A DNA stretch of 35,599 nucleotides from Bacillus pseudomycoides. Lineage in GTDB: Bacteria > Bacillota > Bacilli > Bacillales > Bacillaceae_G. Each line of letters opens with the position of its first letter. Position 1 is the first letter of the stretch. The stretch spans positions 1-35,599 of the forward strand of contig NZ_NVOY01000003.1 of assembly GCF_002551005.1 (NCBI RefSeq), given 5' to 3'. A program made the translations under genes and the position numbers. The notes beneath the pieces were generated by a model. It searched no databases and was not told the origin of the DNA. It saw only the letters and a list, made by a program, of their open reading frames with translations. Below, one piece after another: positions 7,885-16,742 of this stretch.

Positions 7885-7900
7885 CCACATCGCCTATTAT
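7863..7900 (-). terminator. 13-bp hairpin between ptsG and ptsH, partial terminator
   Basis: ATAATAGGCGATG (7863-7875) pairs perfectly with CATCGCCTATTAT (7888-7900) around a 12-nt loop. The RNA that follows is A/U rich but has no U run, so it may only reduce readthrough from ptsG into ptsHI, or act as a processing or stability site. Confidence 0.6.
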
Positions 7901-7926
7901 AATTATTAACATTTTGCGTCTAAATC

Positions 7927-9987
7927 TTAATGAATGTCAATAACGTTTGTTTCACCTTTTTTGACATTATCTTGCTTTTTAATTTCAACTTTTTGTCCTT
8001 CTTGTAAGTTTGTGAAAACAATTGGCGTAATAATAGAAGGTGCATTTTCTTTTACGAACGCTATATCGACTTTTAATAACGGTTGGCCTTGTGTTACTTT
8101 GTCTCCTTGAGAAACTAACGCTTCAAAGCCTTCTCCATTTAATTTTACTGTATCAATACCGAAGTGAATTAAAATTTCTTTTCCGCCTTCTGATTGAATA
8201 CCGATTGCATGTTTTGTTGGGAACACGTTCACAATTTCACCATTTACAGGAGATACTACTGTTCCTTCTGTTGGTTCGATTGCAAAGCCATCACCCATCA
8301 TTTTTCCAGAAAATACTTGGTCTGGAACTTCAGTGATTGGTAAAATTTTACCTTCAATTGGAATCGCAATTACTTCATTTATATCTTTTTGAACAGGCGC
8401 TTCTACTTTTGCAGGTGCTTCTTTTGCAACATGCACCGCACGGCCTGCCATAATATCCTGAATTTGTGACTTTAATGTATCTGATTTTGGGCCGAAGATA
8501 GCTTGAATATTGTTACCAACTTCAAGAACCCCTGCTGCTCCAAGCTCTTTTAAACGATCTTTGTTTACATCCTTTTGTTCTTTTACTTGCACACGTAAAC
8601 GTGTAATACAAGCATCTAAAGAAGCGATGTTTTCTTTTCCGCCAAGTGCTACTAAAATCTCACCTGGAAGCTCGCCTGCTTCTACTGTTCCTGCTCCATC
8701 AGTATCAGCTACTACATCACGACCTGGTGTTTTTAAATCCCATTTGCGAATTGCAAAGCGGAATCCGAAGTAGTAAATCACTGCTAGTACAAGACCAACA
8801 ATAATTACCCACCACCATGCTGTACGGTTTGGTAATACACCGAATAAGATAAAGTCAATTAAACCACCAGAGAATGTCATCCCGATTTTAACGTTTAAAA
8901 TTTGCATAGTCATAAATGATAAACCAGCAAACACTGCATGTATTCCGAATAGTACAGGTGCTACGAATAAGAATGAGAACTCAATCGGTTCTGTAATACC
9001 AGTTAAGAAAGATGTTAACGCAGCAGAAGCTAAAATACCAGCTGCTAGTTTTTTATTTTCTGGACGTGCTTCATGATACATTGCTAACGCTGCTGCTGGA
9101 AGACCGAACATCATGAACGGGAATTTACCAGTTGTAAACGTACCAGCTGTTAACTCCACGCCATCTTTTAATTGTGCCATGAAAATCTTTTGGTCACCGT
9201 GAATAATGTCACCTGCTGCGTTTGTATATTGACCAAACTCAAACCAGAATGGTGCATAGAAAATGTGATGTAACCCAAATGGAATTAAAGAACGTTCAAT
9301 TAAACCGAATATAAATGCTGCTAATGTTTTATTTGTATCAATCATGTGATGCGAGAATGAGTTCAAACCGCCTTGAATTGTCGGCCAAATAAAACACATT
9401 ACAATCCCTAAAATTAAAGAGAATGTTGCTGTTGCAATTGGTACGAAACGTTTACCAGCAAAGAATCCTAAGTATGATGGTAATTCAATATTAAAGTACT
9501 TATTATAACAATATGCTGCTAATATCCCTACAAGAATACCACCAAACACTCCCGTTTGAAGTGTTGGAATGCCTAATACACTTGCATAAGATGGATCTGC
9601 AAAACCAGTTTTAATTGGATCTCCAGCTTTGCTTGTTACTTGAACTAACTTGTCTACTCCTAAGAATACGCTCATCGTTTTGTTCATAATCAAATATCCA
9701 ACGAATGCTGCTAAACCAGCTACTCCGTCTCCATTTGCTAACCCGATGGCAACCCCTACTGCGAATAATAGTGCAAGGTTTGCGAAAATAATATCACCAG
9801 ATTGTTCCATAATTTTTGAAACTAGAACAAACCAATCTGCTTTTAGCGCAGGGATATGATTTGTTAATTGCGGATTTTGGAATGCATTACCAAATCCAAG
9901 TAAAATCCCTGCAGCCGGTAAGATTGCAACTGGTAACATAAGCGCTTTACCGACTTTTTGAAGAACACCAAAGATCTTCTTAAACAT
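7927..9987 (-). CDS. ptsG: Glucose-specific PTS Enzyme IICBA
   Basis: I place the start at the ATG at 9987, set by the AGGAAGG ribosome site; the frame stays open 18 codons further up without one. The 686-residue protein takes up and phosphorylates glucose. Residues 1-415 are the multi-helix IIC membrane domain, with [12 protein letters not shown] near 330-341. Residues about 437-515 are the IIB domain with phospho-Cys460 in [10 protein letters not shown]. Residues about 545-686 are the IIA domain with His593 and the phosphorylated His608 in [10 protein letters not shown]. Domain order IIC-IIB-IIA and length are like B. subtilis PtsG (about 699 aa). It lies downstream of glcT and is controlled by the antiterminator site in its leader. 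Confidence 0.97.
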   Translation of the reverse strand: MFKKIFGVLQKVGKALMLPVAILPAAGILLGFGNAFQNPQLTNHIPALKADWFVLVSKIMEQSGDIIFANLALLFAVGVAIGLANGDGVAGLAAFVGYLIMNKTMSVFLGVDKLVQVTSKAGDPIKTGFADPSYASVLGIPTLQTGVFGGILVGILAAYCYNKYFNIELPSYLGFFAGKRFVPIATATFSLILGIVMCFIWPTIQGGLNSFSHHMIDTNKTLAAFIFGLIERSLIPFGLHHIFYAPFWFEFGQYTNAAGDIIHGDQKIFMAQLKDGVELTAGTFTTGKFPFMMFGLPAAALAMYHEARPENKKLAAGILASAALTSFLTGITEPIEFSFLFVAPVLFGIHAVFAGLSFMTMQILNVKIGMTFSGGLIDFILFGVLPNRTAWWWVIIVGLVLAVIYYFGFRFAIRKWDLKTPGRDVVADTDGAGTVEAGELPGEILVALGGKENIASLDACITRLRVQVKEQKDVNKDRLKELGAAGVLEVGNNIQAIFGPKSDTLKSQIQDIMAGRAVHVAKEAPAKVEAPVQKDINEVIAIPIEGKILPITEVPDQVFSGKMMGDGFAIEPTEGTVVSPVNGEIVNVFPTKHAIGIQSEGGKEILIHFGIDTVKLNGEGFEALVSQGDKVTQGQPLLKVDIAFVKENAPSIITPIVFTNLQEGQKVEIKKQDNVKKGETNVIDIH

Positions 9988-10032
9988 AAATATCCTTCCT
10001 CTCTTATATAATTGAAACTTTCGACAAACGCC

Positions 10033-10129
10033 AAAAGGCATGAGGAAAAAAAGATAGAACGATAGCTATACAAAGGGTAGTATGTCCCTTTCTTTAGCTT
10101 ACATTCCTAACTTTTCTCCACTCATGCCT
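10033..10129 (-). terminator. Conditional terminator in the ptsG leader
   Basis: On the minus strand, AGGCATGAG (10129-10121), the 3' half of the RAT site, is complementary over 9 bp to CTCATGCCT (10044-10036), which is followed by a short TTT. The two structures share the same bases, so RAT folding and terminator folding exclude each other, as in other LicT/GlcT systems. The loop is unusually long (76 nt) and contains an inner AAAGGG/CCCTTT hairpin. Confidence 0.65.
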
Positions 10130-10148
10130 GATCGAATCAGTAACACGT
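10119..10148 (-). promoter_or_regulatory. Ribonucleic antiterminator (RAT) bound by GlcT
   Basis: The minus-strand leader contains ACGTGTTACTGATTCGATC followed by AGGCATGAGTGG, which is the well-known RAT core recognised by GlcT/LicT/SacY antiterminators. When glucose is present, unphosphorylated GlcT stabilises this hairpin and lets transcription continue into ptsG. It lies about 100 nt after the predicted transcription start, directly downstream of glcT. Confidence 0.92.
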
Positions 10149-10184
10149 GTCAAAAATAGGTATACGTAATAAGTTCACAAATTT

Positions 10185-10199
10185 AAGCAAACGTTTTCT
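10185..10199 (+). promoter_or_regulatory. cre-like CcpA site in the ptsG leader
   Basis: AAGCAAACGTTTTCT matches the cre consensus WTGNAANCGNWWNCW at all but one position. It lies inside the transcribed leader, about 45 nt after the predicted start. CcpA binding is inferred from the motif only. Confidence 0.45.
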
Positions 10200-10248
10200 G
10201 TGTGTACTGTTATTCATTTGTCGAATTTAGTAGAACTTTGTACTATTG

Positions 10249-10277
10249 ATTATACATAACAATTGTAAGCGATTCAA
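10249..10277 (-). promoter_or_regulatory. SigA promoter of ptsG
   Basis: On the minus strand, TTGAAT (10272-10277) and TATAAT (10249-10254) are separated by 17 bp. Transcription would start near 10242, giving a leader of about 255 nt that holds the RAT site and terminator. Confidence 0.8.
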
Positions 10278-10284
10278 TAACTTT

Positions 10285-10299
10285 TTTTAACGTTTACAT
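10285..10299 (-). promoter_or_regulatory. cre-like site upstream of the ptsG promoter
   Basis: The minus strand reads ATGTAAACGTTAAAA, one mismatch from the cre consensus (the conserved C near the 3' end is A). It lies just upstream of the -35 box and 13 bp from the glcT stop. Confidence 0.4.
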
Positions 10300-10311
10300 T
10301 TTCGACAAAAT

Positions 10312-11160
10312 TTAAAATTTTTCAACCTTCATTAATCGCTGTAAGTGCATCGTTAAATAAATCGTTTCTGCATCATACACAGGCAGTTGTAATTGTTTTT
10401 GCATGACTTTTACAAGTTTCCAAGCCAAATTATAACACTCTGGAAATTCAGCTTTTAAAAGATCTGCAAAATTTTGTGATTCTTCCACTTTCTCACCATT
10501 CTTTACCCGTTCAATTGCATATTGCAGATGACGAACAAGACGTAAATAATGAATACTCTCTTTGTCTAACACGATTTGTAAGTTTGTTTCAATTAAAGAA
10601 ATAAGGTGGGCAATTAATTTAGAATTTTGGTTAACAGAAGATAATTCAGAGTTTGTAACAGAGCTATAAATATGCAGTGCAATAAATCCAATCTCTCCTT
10701 CAGGAAGATGAATATTTAAGCGGGAATTAATTAATTCTACAACTTCTTCTGCAATTTTATATTCTTTTGGATACAACACTTTTGTTTCCACTAAAAATGG
10801 ATTATCAACTGTAAACCCTTGCTTTAATCGCTTTATTGCAAAAGCAATATGATCCGTTAAAGCAATATGAATATGCTCATTTAACGGTGTTTCTACTCGA
10901 TCTTGAATATAAAACATAAGATCGTTCATTAATCCAATCAATTTCTCACTCACATGCGGAACAAGAAGTTTGTATTGTTCGCGCTCACGTTCGTTTGTTA
11001 ACACAAACATTTTCTCAATTTGTTCTACTTGCAACGTCTCTTTTGCTTTTTTCCCAAATCCAATCCCTTTTCCAATGACAACAACTTCTTCATGTTTTGG
11101 ATGAGCAGCAATAATAACATTATTATTTAAAACTTTTTTAATTTCGAGACAATTATCCAT
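10312..11160 (-). CDS. glcT: PtsGHI transcription antiterminator GlcT
   Basis: This 282-residue BglG-family antiterminator binds the RAT site in the ptsG leader. Residues 1-55 form the RNA-binding CAT domain with KKVLNNNVII and GKGIGFGKK. PRD1 spans about residues 65-170 with conserved His104 and His163, and PRD2 spans about 175-282 with His211 and His272. The PRD histidines are phosphorylated by PTS proteins, which switch the regulator off without glucose. The gene lies directly upstream of ptsG, as in B. subtilis. A GAGGGTGGTG ribosome site precedes the ATG. Confidence 0.95.
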   Translation of the reverse strand: MDNCLEIKKVLNNNVIIAAHPKHEEVVVIGKGIGFGKKAKETLQVEQIEKMFVLTNEREREQYKLLVPHVSEKLIGLMNDLMFYIQDRVETPLNEHIHIALTDHIAFAIKRLKQGFTVDNPFLVETKVLYPKEYKIAEEVVELINSRLNIHLPEGEIGFIALHIYSSVTNSELSSVNQNSKLIAHLISLIETNLQIVLDKESIHYLRLVRHLQYAIERVKNGEKVEESQNFADLLKAEFPECYNLAWKLVKVMQKQLQLPVYDAETIYLTMHLQRLMKVEKF

Positions 11161-11260
11161 ACAACACCACCCTCGCGCGTAAAACGTCTACTTTCATGTT
11201 ACAGAACAATCTTATTTTTCGTCAATGTCAAACATCTGCCATTTTAGAAATGTCATTTTT

Positions 11261-11289
11261 TAGACATGAATGTACGAGATGCGTATAAT
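11261..11289 (+). promoter_or_regulatory. SigA promoter of the first HAD phosphatase gene
   Basis: TAGACA (11261-11266) and TATAAT (11284-11289) are separated by 17 bp. A small dyad ATGTC-N8-GACAT (11250-11267) overlaps the -35 box. Confidence 0.75.
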
Positions 11290-11324
11290 GTAATGGCATA
11301 CGTCTAATCGAAAGGAGAAATAGT

Positions 11325-12140
11325 ATGATTAAAATGTTTATAAGTGATATTGATGGCACAATGATGCAACATGGAGGTGTAATCGATACCCAAGATGTAG
11401 ATGCTCTGCGTAGCCTTGCTGACCAAAATATAATTCTTTGTTTCGCATCTGGAAGACTTGATAATGAGATTGCCGATTTAATGAATAAAGTTGATATTAA
11501 CTTTCATCGAATTAGTGTGAATGGAGTATTTGTATATACACACGAAAATAAACAACTATTATCTGCAACATTTGATTCTACTATTTTACCCGAACTGTTG
11601 TCTATAACAAACAAAGAACCATTCTTTCATTATGTAAGTGATGAACATAATTATTATATTGAGGAAAAAACACCATTTATTCATGAACTCGAAAAGCAGG
11701 TAAAAATGACTTCCGTTGAAGAACCAAACTTGCTCGAAAAAATTGATACAACAATTTTCCCAAATAAAATTTCAGTCGGTGGTACAAAAGAAGATTTAAT
11801 TATTCTTCAAAAACAAATTGAGGAAAATTTCAAAGGAAAAGTAAGTACTTTTATTTCTGCCGAGCAATGTTTAGATGTAATGCCCCCAAACATTAGCAAA
11901 GGTTCTGCTATTTCTGTTTTATTAAACGAGTTTAATATTCAACCTAACGAAATAGCTTGTATTGGTGATTCTTATAATGATATTCCTATGTTTGCTTTAA
12001 CACCTTATAGTTTTGCAATGGCTGGTGCAGACGATGAAGTTAGGCAGCATGCATCACATATTGTTCCTTCTGTCAAAGATGCGATTGAATATGTTCTTCG
12101 TTATAATGAAGAACATAAAAATACGACTCCTTCCTTATAA
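11325..12140 (+). CDS. Cof-type HAD-superfamily phosphatase
   Basis: The 271-residue protein belongs to the HAD subfamily IIB (Cof) hydrolases. Asp8 and Asp10 in the SDIDGT motif are the nucleophile and acid/base. ASGR near residue 44 is motif II, NISKGSA contains the motif III Lys, and CIGDSYNDIPMF is motif IV. Members dephosphorylate sugar phosphates, pyridoxal phosphate or flavin phosphates; the substrate here is unknown. It lies between glcT and the nag operon, so a sugar phosphate is plausible but unproven. A GAAAGGAGAAA ribosome site precedes the ATG. A related copy lies at 20748-21533. Confidence 0.9.
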   Translation: MIKMFISDIDGTMMQHGGVIDTQDVDALRSLADQNIILCFASGRLDNEIADLMNKVDINFHRISVNGVFVYTHENKQLLSATFDSTILPELLSITNKEPFFHYVSDEHNYYIEEKTPFIHELEKQVKMTSVEEPNLLEKIDTTIFPNKISVGGTKEDLIILQKQIEENFKGKVSTFISAEQCLDVMPPNISKGSAISVLLNEFNIQPNEIACIGDSYNDIPMFALTPYSFAMAGADDEVRQHASHIVPSVKDAIEYVLRYNEEHKNTTPSL

Positions 12141-12154
12141 GGCTGAGTCGTATT
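12120..12154 (+). terminator. Bidirectional terminator between the HAD gene and nagR
   Basis: AATACGACTC (12120-12129) pairs perfectly with GAGTCGTATT (12145-12154), flanked by A-runs and T-runs. The left arm lies inside the last codons of the HAD gene and the stop codon is in the loop. It can also end the convergent nag operon. Confidence 0.9.
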
Positions 12155-12169
12155 TTTATTTCACTACCT

Positions 12170-12901
12170 TTACTTATTGCGTGAAATATTCGTAATAAAT
12201 TTATAACGATCTCCTCTGTAAATACATTTCACATATTCCAGGGGCAAGTCATCTTCTGCATATGACCATTGTCTCATTACAAGCACCGGCGCTTTCTTCG
12301 GTATATGAAGATGCTCTGCCTCTTCGTCTGTTGCAATAGACGCTTCAATAGATTGCGTAGCACGAACTAGCTTAAAACCTAGTCTTTTTTCCAAGTGCTC
12401 ATACAATGATTGCTGCAAAATTTCTTCATTAATATCTTTCACAAGAGATGGTGACAAATACGTTGTCTCAAACGCAATTGGCTCTTCATCGGCTAAGCGG
12501 ATACGCCTTACTTCGTATACCGATTCTCCCTCTTGAATTCTAAGCCTATCTGCTATTTTAGCAGTAGCTGGAACAAGGCGAAAGCTTAATAACGCACTAC
12601 TCGGTTTCATTCCACGAGAGAGCATATCCTCTGTAAAGCCTGTCAAACCTTGCAACTTTTGTTCAACTTTCGGAAGTTGTACAAAAGTGCCAATTCCACG
12701 CTTTCGATATAAATAACCTTGTTCAACTAAGTTATTAATCGCCTGTCTGATTGTCATTCGACTTACTTCGAACTTATCACATAATTCATTTTCAGATGGA
12801 ATTTTATCTCCCGGCTTCCATTCACCGTATTCAATTAGTTGCTTCACCCACTCTTGAATCTGATAATAGATCGGAAATGGTGAATACTTGTCGATGTTCA
12901 T
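12170..12901 (-). CDS. nagR: GntR/HutC-family repressor NagR (YvoA)
   Basis: The start is the ATG at 12901; the in-frame GTG at 12916 is part of the GTGAGGCG ribosome site. The 243-residue length equals that of B. subtilis NagR as I recall it. Residues about 10-75 are a GntR winged helix ([20 protein letters not shown], then [10 protein letters not shown]). From about residue 95 the UTRA effector domain follows, which in this family binds glucosamine-6-phosphate or N-acetylglucosamine-6-phosphate. It represses amino-sugar uptake and breakdown. It is the last gene of nagA-nagB-nagR, and its first 71 bp overlap the 3' end of nagB in another frame. Confidence 0.93.
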   Translation of the reverse strand: MNIDKYSPFPIYYQIQEWVKQLIEYGEWKPGDKIPSENELCDKFEVSRMTIRQAINNLVEQGYLYRKRGIGTFVQLPKVEQKLQGLTGFTEDMLSRGMKPSSALLSFRLVPATAKIADRLRIQEGESVYEVRRIRLADEEPIAFETTYLSPSLVKDINEEILQQSLYEHLEKRLGFKLVRATQSIEASIATDEEAEHLHIPKKAPVLVMRQWSYAEDDLPLEYVKCIYRGDRYKFITNISRNK

Positions 12902-13619
12902 CAGCAATCGCCTCACTGCATAAAGATAGAGCTTCTTGATCTGCGATTACGGTTACATTCGGATGACGTTGTAAAATTGTAGCCGGACACCCTTCGCTTA
13001 CTTCCCCTTGCAGCATTTCCTTCATTGCTTCTGCTTTTTTCAATCCAAAAGCTACAAGTAAAATTTGCTTCGCTTTCATAATGCTACCAATTCCCATTGT
13101 AATAGCATGTGTTGGCACGTCTTCTTCTTTTTCGAAGAAACGACGGTTTGCTTGACGGGTAGATTCTGTTAACTTCACAATGGTAGTTACAGAATGAAAA
13201 GATGTTTCCGGCTCATTAAATCCGATGTGACCGTTTTCACCGATTCCAAGAATTTGTAAATCAACTGGATTGGCATCAATAATACGTTCATAACGCTTAC
13301 ATTCTTCTTGTAAATCGTCTGCCATTCCATTTGGTACATAAGTTTCTTTAAACTGAAGATGATTAAACAACTGTTCTTGCATAAAATAATGATAGCTGTT
13401 TTTGTCTTCATGTGGTAAATTTACGTACTCATCTAAGTTTACAGTGGTTACACGGCTTGTATCAAGTTTATTTTTTCTCATTAATGCATAAACTCCTAAT
13501 GGAGAGCTTCCTGTAGCCATTCCTAACACTGGGTTTTCTTTCGATTTTACAATTTTTTCAATTACCTTATAACCTGCTTCTGCTAATTCTTCTGGCGTTT
13601 TCACAACAACGATATTCAT
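12831..13619 (-). CDS. nagB: Glucosamine-6-phosphate deaminase
   Basis: NagB converts glucosamine-6-phosphate to fructose-6-phosphate and ammonia, feeding amino sugars into glycolysis. The 262-residue protein shows the family motifs [11 protein letters not shown] (catalytic Asp), [14 protein letters not shown] (catalytic Glu/His) and [11 protein letters not shown]. It is about 20 residues longer than B. subtilis NagB (242 aa as I recall); the extra C-terminal tail is the part that overlaps nagR. The ATG follows the nagA stop with no gap (TAAATG), so translation is coupled. The protein is cytoplasmic. Confidence 0.96.
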   Translation of the reverse strand: MNIVVVKTPEELAEAGYKVIEKIVKSKENPVLGMATGSSPLGVYALMRKNKLDTSRVTTVNLDEYVNLPHEDKNSYHYFMQEQLFNHLQFKETYVPNGMADDLQEECKRYERIIDANPVDLQILGIGENGHIGFNEPETSFHSVTTIVKLTESTRQANRRFFEKEEDVPTHAITMGIGSIMKAKQILLVAFGLKKAEAMKEMLQGEVSEGCPATILQRHPNVTVIADQEALSLCSEAIADEHRQVFTISDLLSDSRVGEATN

Positions 13620-14762
13620 TTATTTCCCCTCTTTCAAATGAATTCCTAATCGAACTGTATCTTGTACGTATAAATCTTCAGACATAATAACAAAATCCGC
13701 ATCTTTTCCTGTTTCTAAAGCGCCCTTATTTACTAAACCAAATTCCTCAGCTTGGTTAACCGATGTCATAAGAACAGCTTCTTCAATGGAGCATCCAGTA
13801 TACGCCATTACGTTGCGCAATGCTTCATCCATTTTCAAAATACTACCGGCTAATGTGCCATCTTCTAATCGTGCACTACCACCTTTTACGATAACCGGTT
13901 GTCCGCCAAGTTCATATAATCCATCTGCTAAACCTTTTGCACGCATCGCATCTGTAATGACGCTCATTTTTTGCGGACCTTTTAATTTATAGGCTAATTT
14001 CACCATATCCGGATGAATGTGAATGCCATCTGTAATCACTTCGACCATTACATCTGGATTTAACAACACATGACCAACTGTACCTGGTTCACGGTGATGC
14101 AAACCACGCATTTGATTGTAAAGATGTGTTGCATGTGTAATGTTTCTACCAGTTAATTGTTCATTTGTTGCATCTGTATGTCCCATCGTACCGATAACAC
14201 CTGTTTCCGCAAGATATTGTTCAAACTCACGCGCACCTTCTTCTTCAGGAGCATATGTTACGAGTTTAATTAAATTTCCACTTGCTTTTTGCCATTGTTT
14301 AAATTGCTCAATATTTGCAGGGACAATGTATTCCAGCGGCTGTGCACCTGCACGTTTTTTTGAAACGTATGGGCCTTCTAAATGAATATATTCGAAATGT
14401 GCACCTTTTTCCTTTGCTTCTTTTGCAGCATTCAACGCCGCTTCAATTGCTTCAGGAGACTGTGTCATTGTTGTTGGAAAGAAAGTTGTAACACCTTCTT
14501 GTAACATCTGTTTACCGAGAGTTACTAATCCGTCGCTATTTGCATCCATCGCATCAATATCGTATCCACCGTGAATATGAACATCAATCATGCCCGGAAT
14601 GACTATTTTCTCTTTTATATCATGAATCGTTTCATTTTCTTGTGGTACATACTGAGCCATCAATCCCAGATCTTGAATTTGATCAGTGTAACGAATAAAA
14701 CCTCTTTCTAAAACTTCACGACCAGTATAAATTTTGGCATTGATGACAACTTGCGTTTTCAT
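13620..14762 (-). CDS. nagA: N-acetylglucosamine-6-phosphate deacetylase
   Basis: NagA removes acetate from N-acetylglucosamine-6-phosphate to give the substrate of NagB. I choose the second ATG (14762), 7 nt after an AAAGGATC ribosome site; an ATG two codons earlier (14768) is too close to it. The resulting 380-residue amidohydrolase shows the metal-site motif PGMIDVHIHGG near residue 60, HLEGPY with the metal-binding Glu, GHTDA, ATHLYNQM and the catalytic Asp in VITDAMR. It is the first gene of the nag operon, which processes N-acetylglucosamine released from cell wall or chitin. Confidence 0.96.
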   Translation of the reverse strand: MKTQVVINAKIYTGREVLERGFIRYTDQIQDLGLMAQYVPQENETIHDIKEKIVIPGMIDVHIHGGYDIDAMDANSDGLVTLGKQMLQEGVTTFFPTTMTQSPEAIEAALNAAKEAKEKGAHFEYIHLEGPYVSKKRAGAQPLEYIVPANIEQFKQWQKASGNLIKLVTYAPEEEGAREFEQYLAETGVIGTMGHTDATNEQLTGRNITHATHLYNQMRGLHHREPGTVGHVLLNPDVMVEVITDGIHIHPDMVKLAYKLKGPQKMSVITDAMRAKGLADGLYELGGQPVIVKGGSARLEDGTLAGSILKMDEALRNVMAYTGCSIEEAVLMTSVNQAEEFGLVNKGALETGKDADFVIMSEDLYVQDTVRLGIHLKEGK

Positions 14763-14821
14763 TTTCATCGATCCTTTCTCGTGTAATCCCCACTTGTATT
14801 ATTACTCATTTATCTACCCCA

Positions 14822-14856
14822 ATCATAATATACACACGAGTAGTTGTCTATACATT
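14822..14856 (-). promoter_or_regulatory. nagA promoter with overlapping NagR (dre-like) operator
   Basis: On the minus strand, TAGACA (14845-14850) and TATGAT (14822-14827) are separated by 17 bp. The -35 box is embedded in AATGTATAGACAACT (14842-14856), which resembles the dre sites bound by YvoA/NagR-like regulators (TAGAC core with GT and ACT flanks). NagR bound here would block polymerase. The operator assignment rests on motif resemblance. Confidence 0.6.
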
Positions 14857-14982
14857 CAGATTGAATTTATAGTATATAGGATTATTTATTCAAAAGGACA
14901 AATTTATAATAGATGAAGAAATCGATAATTACTTTATTTATTTTTGTAACTAAATTCAAATTTTAGAACTATTTTAACAGCC

Positions 14983-15033
14983 TATACCGTCTGTTGAAGG
15001 TGCTTTATAAAAAGACTTTTAACAGACGGTATA
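14983..15033. repeat. 51-nt near-perfect hairpin
   Basis: The first 13 bases (TATACCGTCTGTT, 14983-14995) pair perfectly with 15021-15033. The stem continues for six more pairs with two G-U, then two mismatches and three further pairs, closing on a 3-nt loop at 15007-15009. Neither side has a T run, so it does not look like an ordinary terminator. It could be a double operator, an RNA-processing site or a small dispersed repeat. Confidence 0.7.
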
Positions 15034-15141
15034 AACAAAGAAAGCAACTACACTCGTAAAACTACATTATATGATACATAAAGACGTTTTATATAATGGA
15101 TATCAAGAAAAACTGTAGAACGTCACTGCATTATACTTATA

Positions 15142-16044
15142 TTACTTTAACAGCGGTAAAGGTAGCTGATGCTGAATAGTAATGTTCTCACCATCTGTTT
15201 CAATTTCAACATCACTTTTTATAGTAGTATGTACAGTGACACCATGCCGATTTAAACGTTTCATCACACTTCGATGAGGATGACCGTACGGATTTTTTTT
15301 GTCATATGAAATAATCGCAAATTGCGGCGCAACAGCCGTTATAAACTGTTCACTCGTTGATGTATATGACCCGTGATGACCAACTTTTAATACATCCGCA
15401 TGAACATCATATTTCCTTATAATGTCTTCCTCAGTGTGTGTATCAGCATCCCCCATAAATAAAAAATCAGCCTTACCATAACGAATTTTCAATACAATAG
15501 ATGATTCATTATTTTCTCGTTTTGCTTTACCATCATTTAATACTTGAATAGCAATATGAGGATCCAGGGGAATATACTGTCCTTCTTTTACACGTAAAAA
15601 TGGAACTCCTCTTTTTTTAATGCTTCTTATATACGTATGATATGTAAACGAACTATATAATTTCCCGCTATCTAGCACAAGCGCAACCGGCATTTGTTCA
15701 ATAATTGGAATTAATCCTCCGATATGATCCATGTCAGGATGTGTACCGATGACAACATCTAGACGTTTAATTCCTTTTCTCATTAATTTATCAATAATAG
15801 GTTCCCCAGCTTCATGCGGTCCACCATCAATTAAAATTGTTTTCCCGTTCGGTAAAGAAATAATCGTTGCGTCTCCTTGTCCAACTCTTAAAAAACTTAC
15901 CGTCATCTTACCTAAATGCGTACGCTGACTTGAAAAGGAGGAAGCCGTATGTATAGAAGCATACTGACGCGTAGGGGATGCACTATTTAAAGTTATACAT
16001 AATATTGCCGCAAATAGAAAAAGAGCGATACGCACATCTTTCAT
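15142..16044 (-). CDS. Secreted ComEC/Rec2-like metallo-beta-lactamase-fold hydrolase
   Basis: The 300-residue protein has an N-terminal hydrophobic signal (about residues 4-22) and then a metallo-beta-lactamase domain. GQGDATIISLPNGKTILIDGG and GTHPDMDHIGG carry the metal-binding HxxxDH motif, and LKVGHHGSYTS carries a further metal histidine. This is the hydrolase domain found at the C-terminus of the competence protein ComEC, here as a free-standing exported protein without the membrane channel. Stand-alone members are common in Bacillus and their substrate is uncertain; a nuclease or phosphodiesterase acting outside the membrane is possible. A GGAGAAGG ribosome site precedes the ATG. It appears monocistronic. 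Confidence 0.87.
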   Translation of the reverse strand: MKDVRIALFLFAAILCITLNSASPTRQYASIHTASSFSSQRTHLGKMTVSFLRVGQGDATIISLPNGKTILIDGGPHEAGEPIIDKLMRKGIKRLDVVIGTHPDMDHIGGLIPIIEQMPVALVLDSGKLYSSFTYHTYIRSIKKRGVPFLRVKEGQYIPLDPHIAIQVLNDGKAKRENNESSIVLKIRYGKADFLFMGDADTHTEEDIIRKYDVHADVLKVGHHGSYTSTSEQFITAVAPQFAIISYDKKNPYGHPHRSVMKRLNRHGVTVHTTIKSDVEIETDGENITIQHQLPLPLLK

Positions 16045-16099
16045 ACACCTTCTCCTTTTTCTATTTAGTATGACGCAGCTTGGATTTCATATACAAAAA

Positions 16100-16122
16100 A
16101 AGCTTGGCGAAATGCCAAGCTT
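16100..16122 (-). terminator. Terminator of scpB
   Basis: AAGCTTGGC (16100-16108) pairs perfectly with GCCAAGCTT (16114-16122) around GAAAT. The minus strand continues with a run of seven T. The stem begins at the last base of the scpB stop codon. Confidence 0.92.
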
Positions 16123-16694
16123 CACTTCGAAATTTCTTGTAAAGAACCAAAGAATAAATCCGCTTCATTCATTCCTTCTCCGTCTTCTGATAAAGAAGGT
16201 AGTTCATCTAATGTTTGTAATGCAAATGTATCTAAAAATTCTTTTGTTGTGCCGTATAAAATGGGACGTCCCGGCCCTTCTGCACGTCCTACTTCTTTAA
16301 TTAATAAATGAGATACAAGCGTTTGCAGGGCCCGATCTGTTTTCACCCCGCGAATCTCTTCAATTTCTGTTCTTGTAATTGGCTGGCGATAGGCGATAAT
16401 CGCTAATGTTTCTAACGCCGCTTGCGATAAAGATGCAGCTGTTGGTGCATCCATCAATTTTTGATAATACGGGGCGTGCTCTTTTTTCGTTGTAAAACGA
16501 TATACTTTTGCAAATTGAACAATTTGCAAACCTCGGTTCAATTGTTCATATTCTTCCTGCAGTTCTTCTACAAGCTTTATTATCTCTTTCACTTCTACCT
16601 CTAATACTTTTGCAATTTGTTCTGGGTAGATTCCTTCATCTCCTGCTACAAATAACAGTCCCTCTATAACTGCCTTTTGTTCTTGTCTATCCAA
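16122..16694 (-). CDS. scpB: Segregation and condensation protein B
   Basis: ScpB binds ScpA and SMC to form the bacterial condensin that compacts and segregates chromosomes. I choose the TTG at 16694, 9 nt after the GAAAGGAG ribosome site; the upstream ATG at 16739 lacks one. The resulting 190 residues start MDRQEQK, which is the length and start I remember for B. cereus ScpB. The protein has two winged-helix domains; [36 protein letters not shown] and [14 protein letters not shown] are family motifs. It lies downstream of scpA with a hairpin between them. Confidence 0.95.
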   Translation of the reverse strand: MDRQEQKAVIEGLLFVAGDEGIYPEQIAKVLEVEVKEIIKLVEELQEEYEQLNRGLQIVQFAKVYRFTTKKEHAPYYQKLMDAPTAASLSQAALETLAIIAYRQPITRTEIEEIRGVKTDRALQTLVSHLLIKEVGRAEGPGRPILYGTTKEFLDTFALQTLDELPSLSEDGEGMNEADLFFGSLQEISK

Positions 16695-16742
16695 CGCTAA
16701 AAGCTCCTTTCTCACATTCTTTATCTCCATATACGTCATAAA

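Larger units (their letters stand above)
14769..15141. other. AT-rich intergenic region with several inverted repeats
   Basis: This 373-bp gap holds the nagA promoter, a 51-nt hairpin (listed separately), an 8-bp inverted repeat CATTATAT / ATATAATG (15064-15071 and 15091-15098) and GACGTT / AACGTC (around 15082 and 15118). I see no gene and no classical terminator with a T run for the minus-strand hydrolase gene that ends at 15142. Confidence 0.6.

Noticed and set aside
11161-11260. A glcT promoter built on TTGACA or TTGACG near 11230.
   Set aside because: No -10 box with more than four matching bases is found at 16-18 bp.
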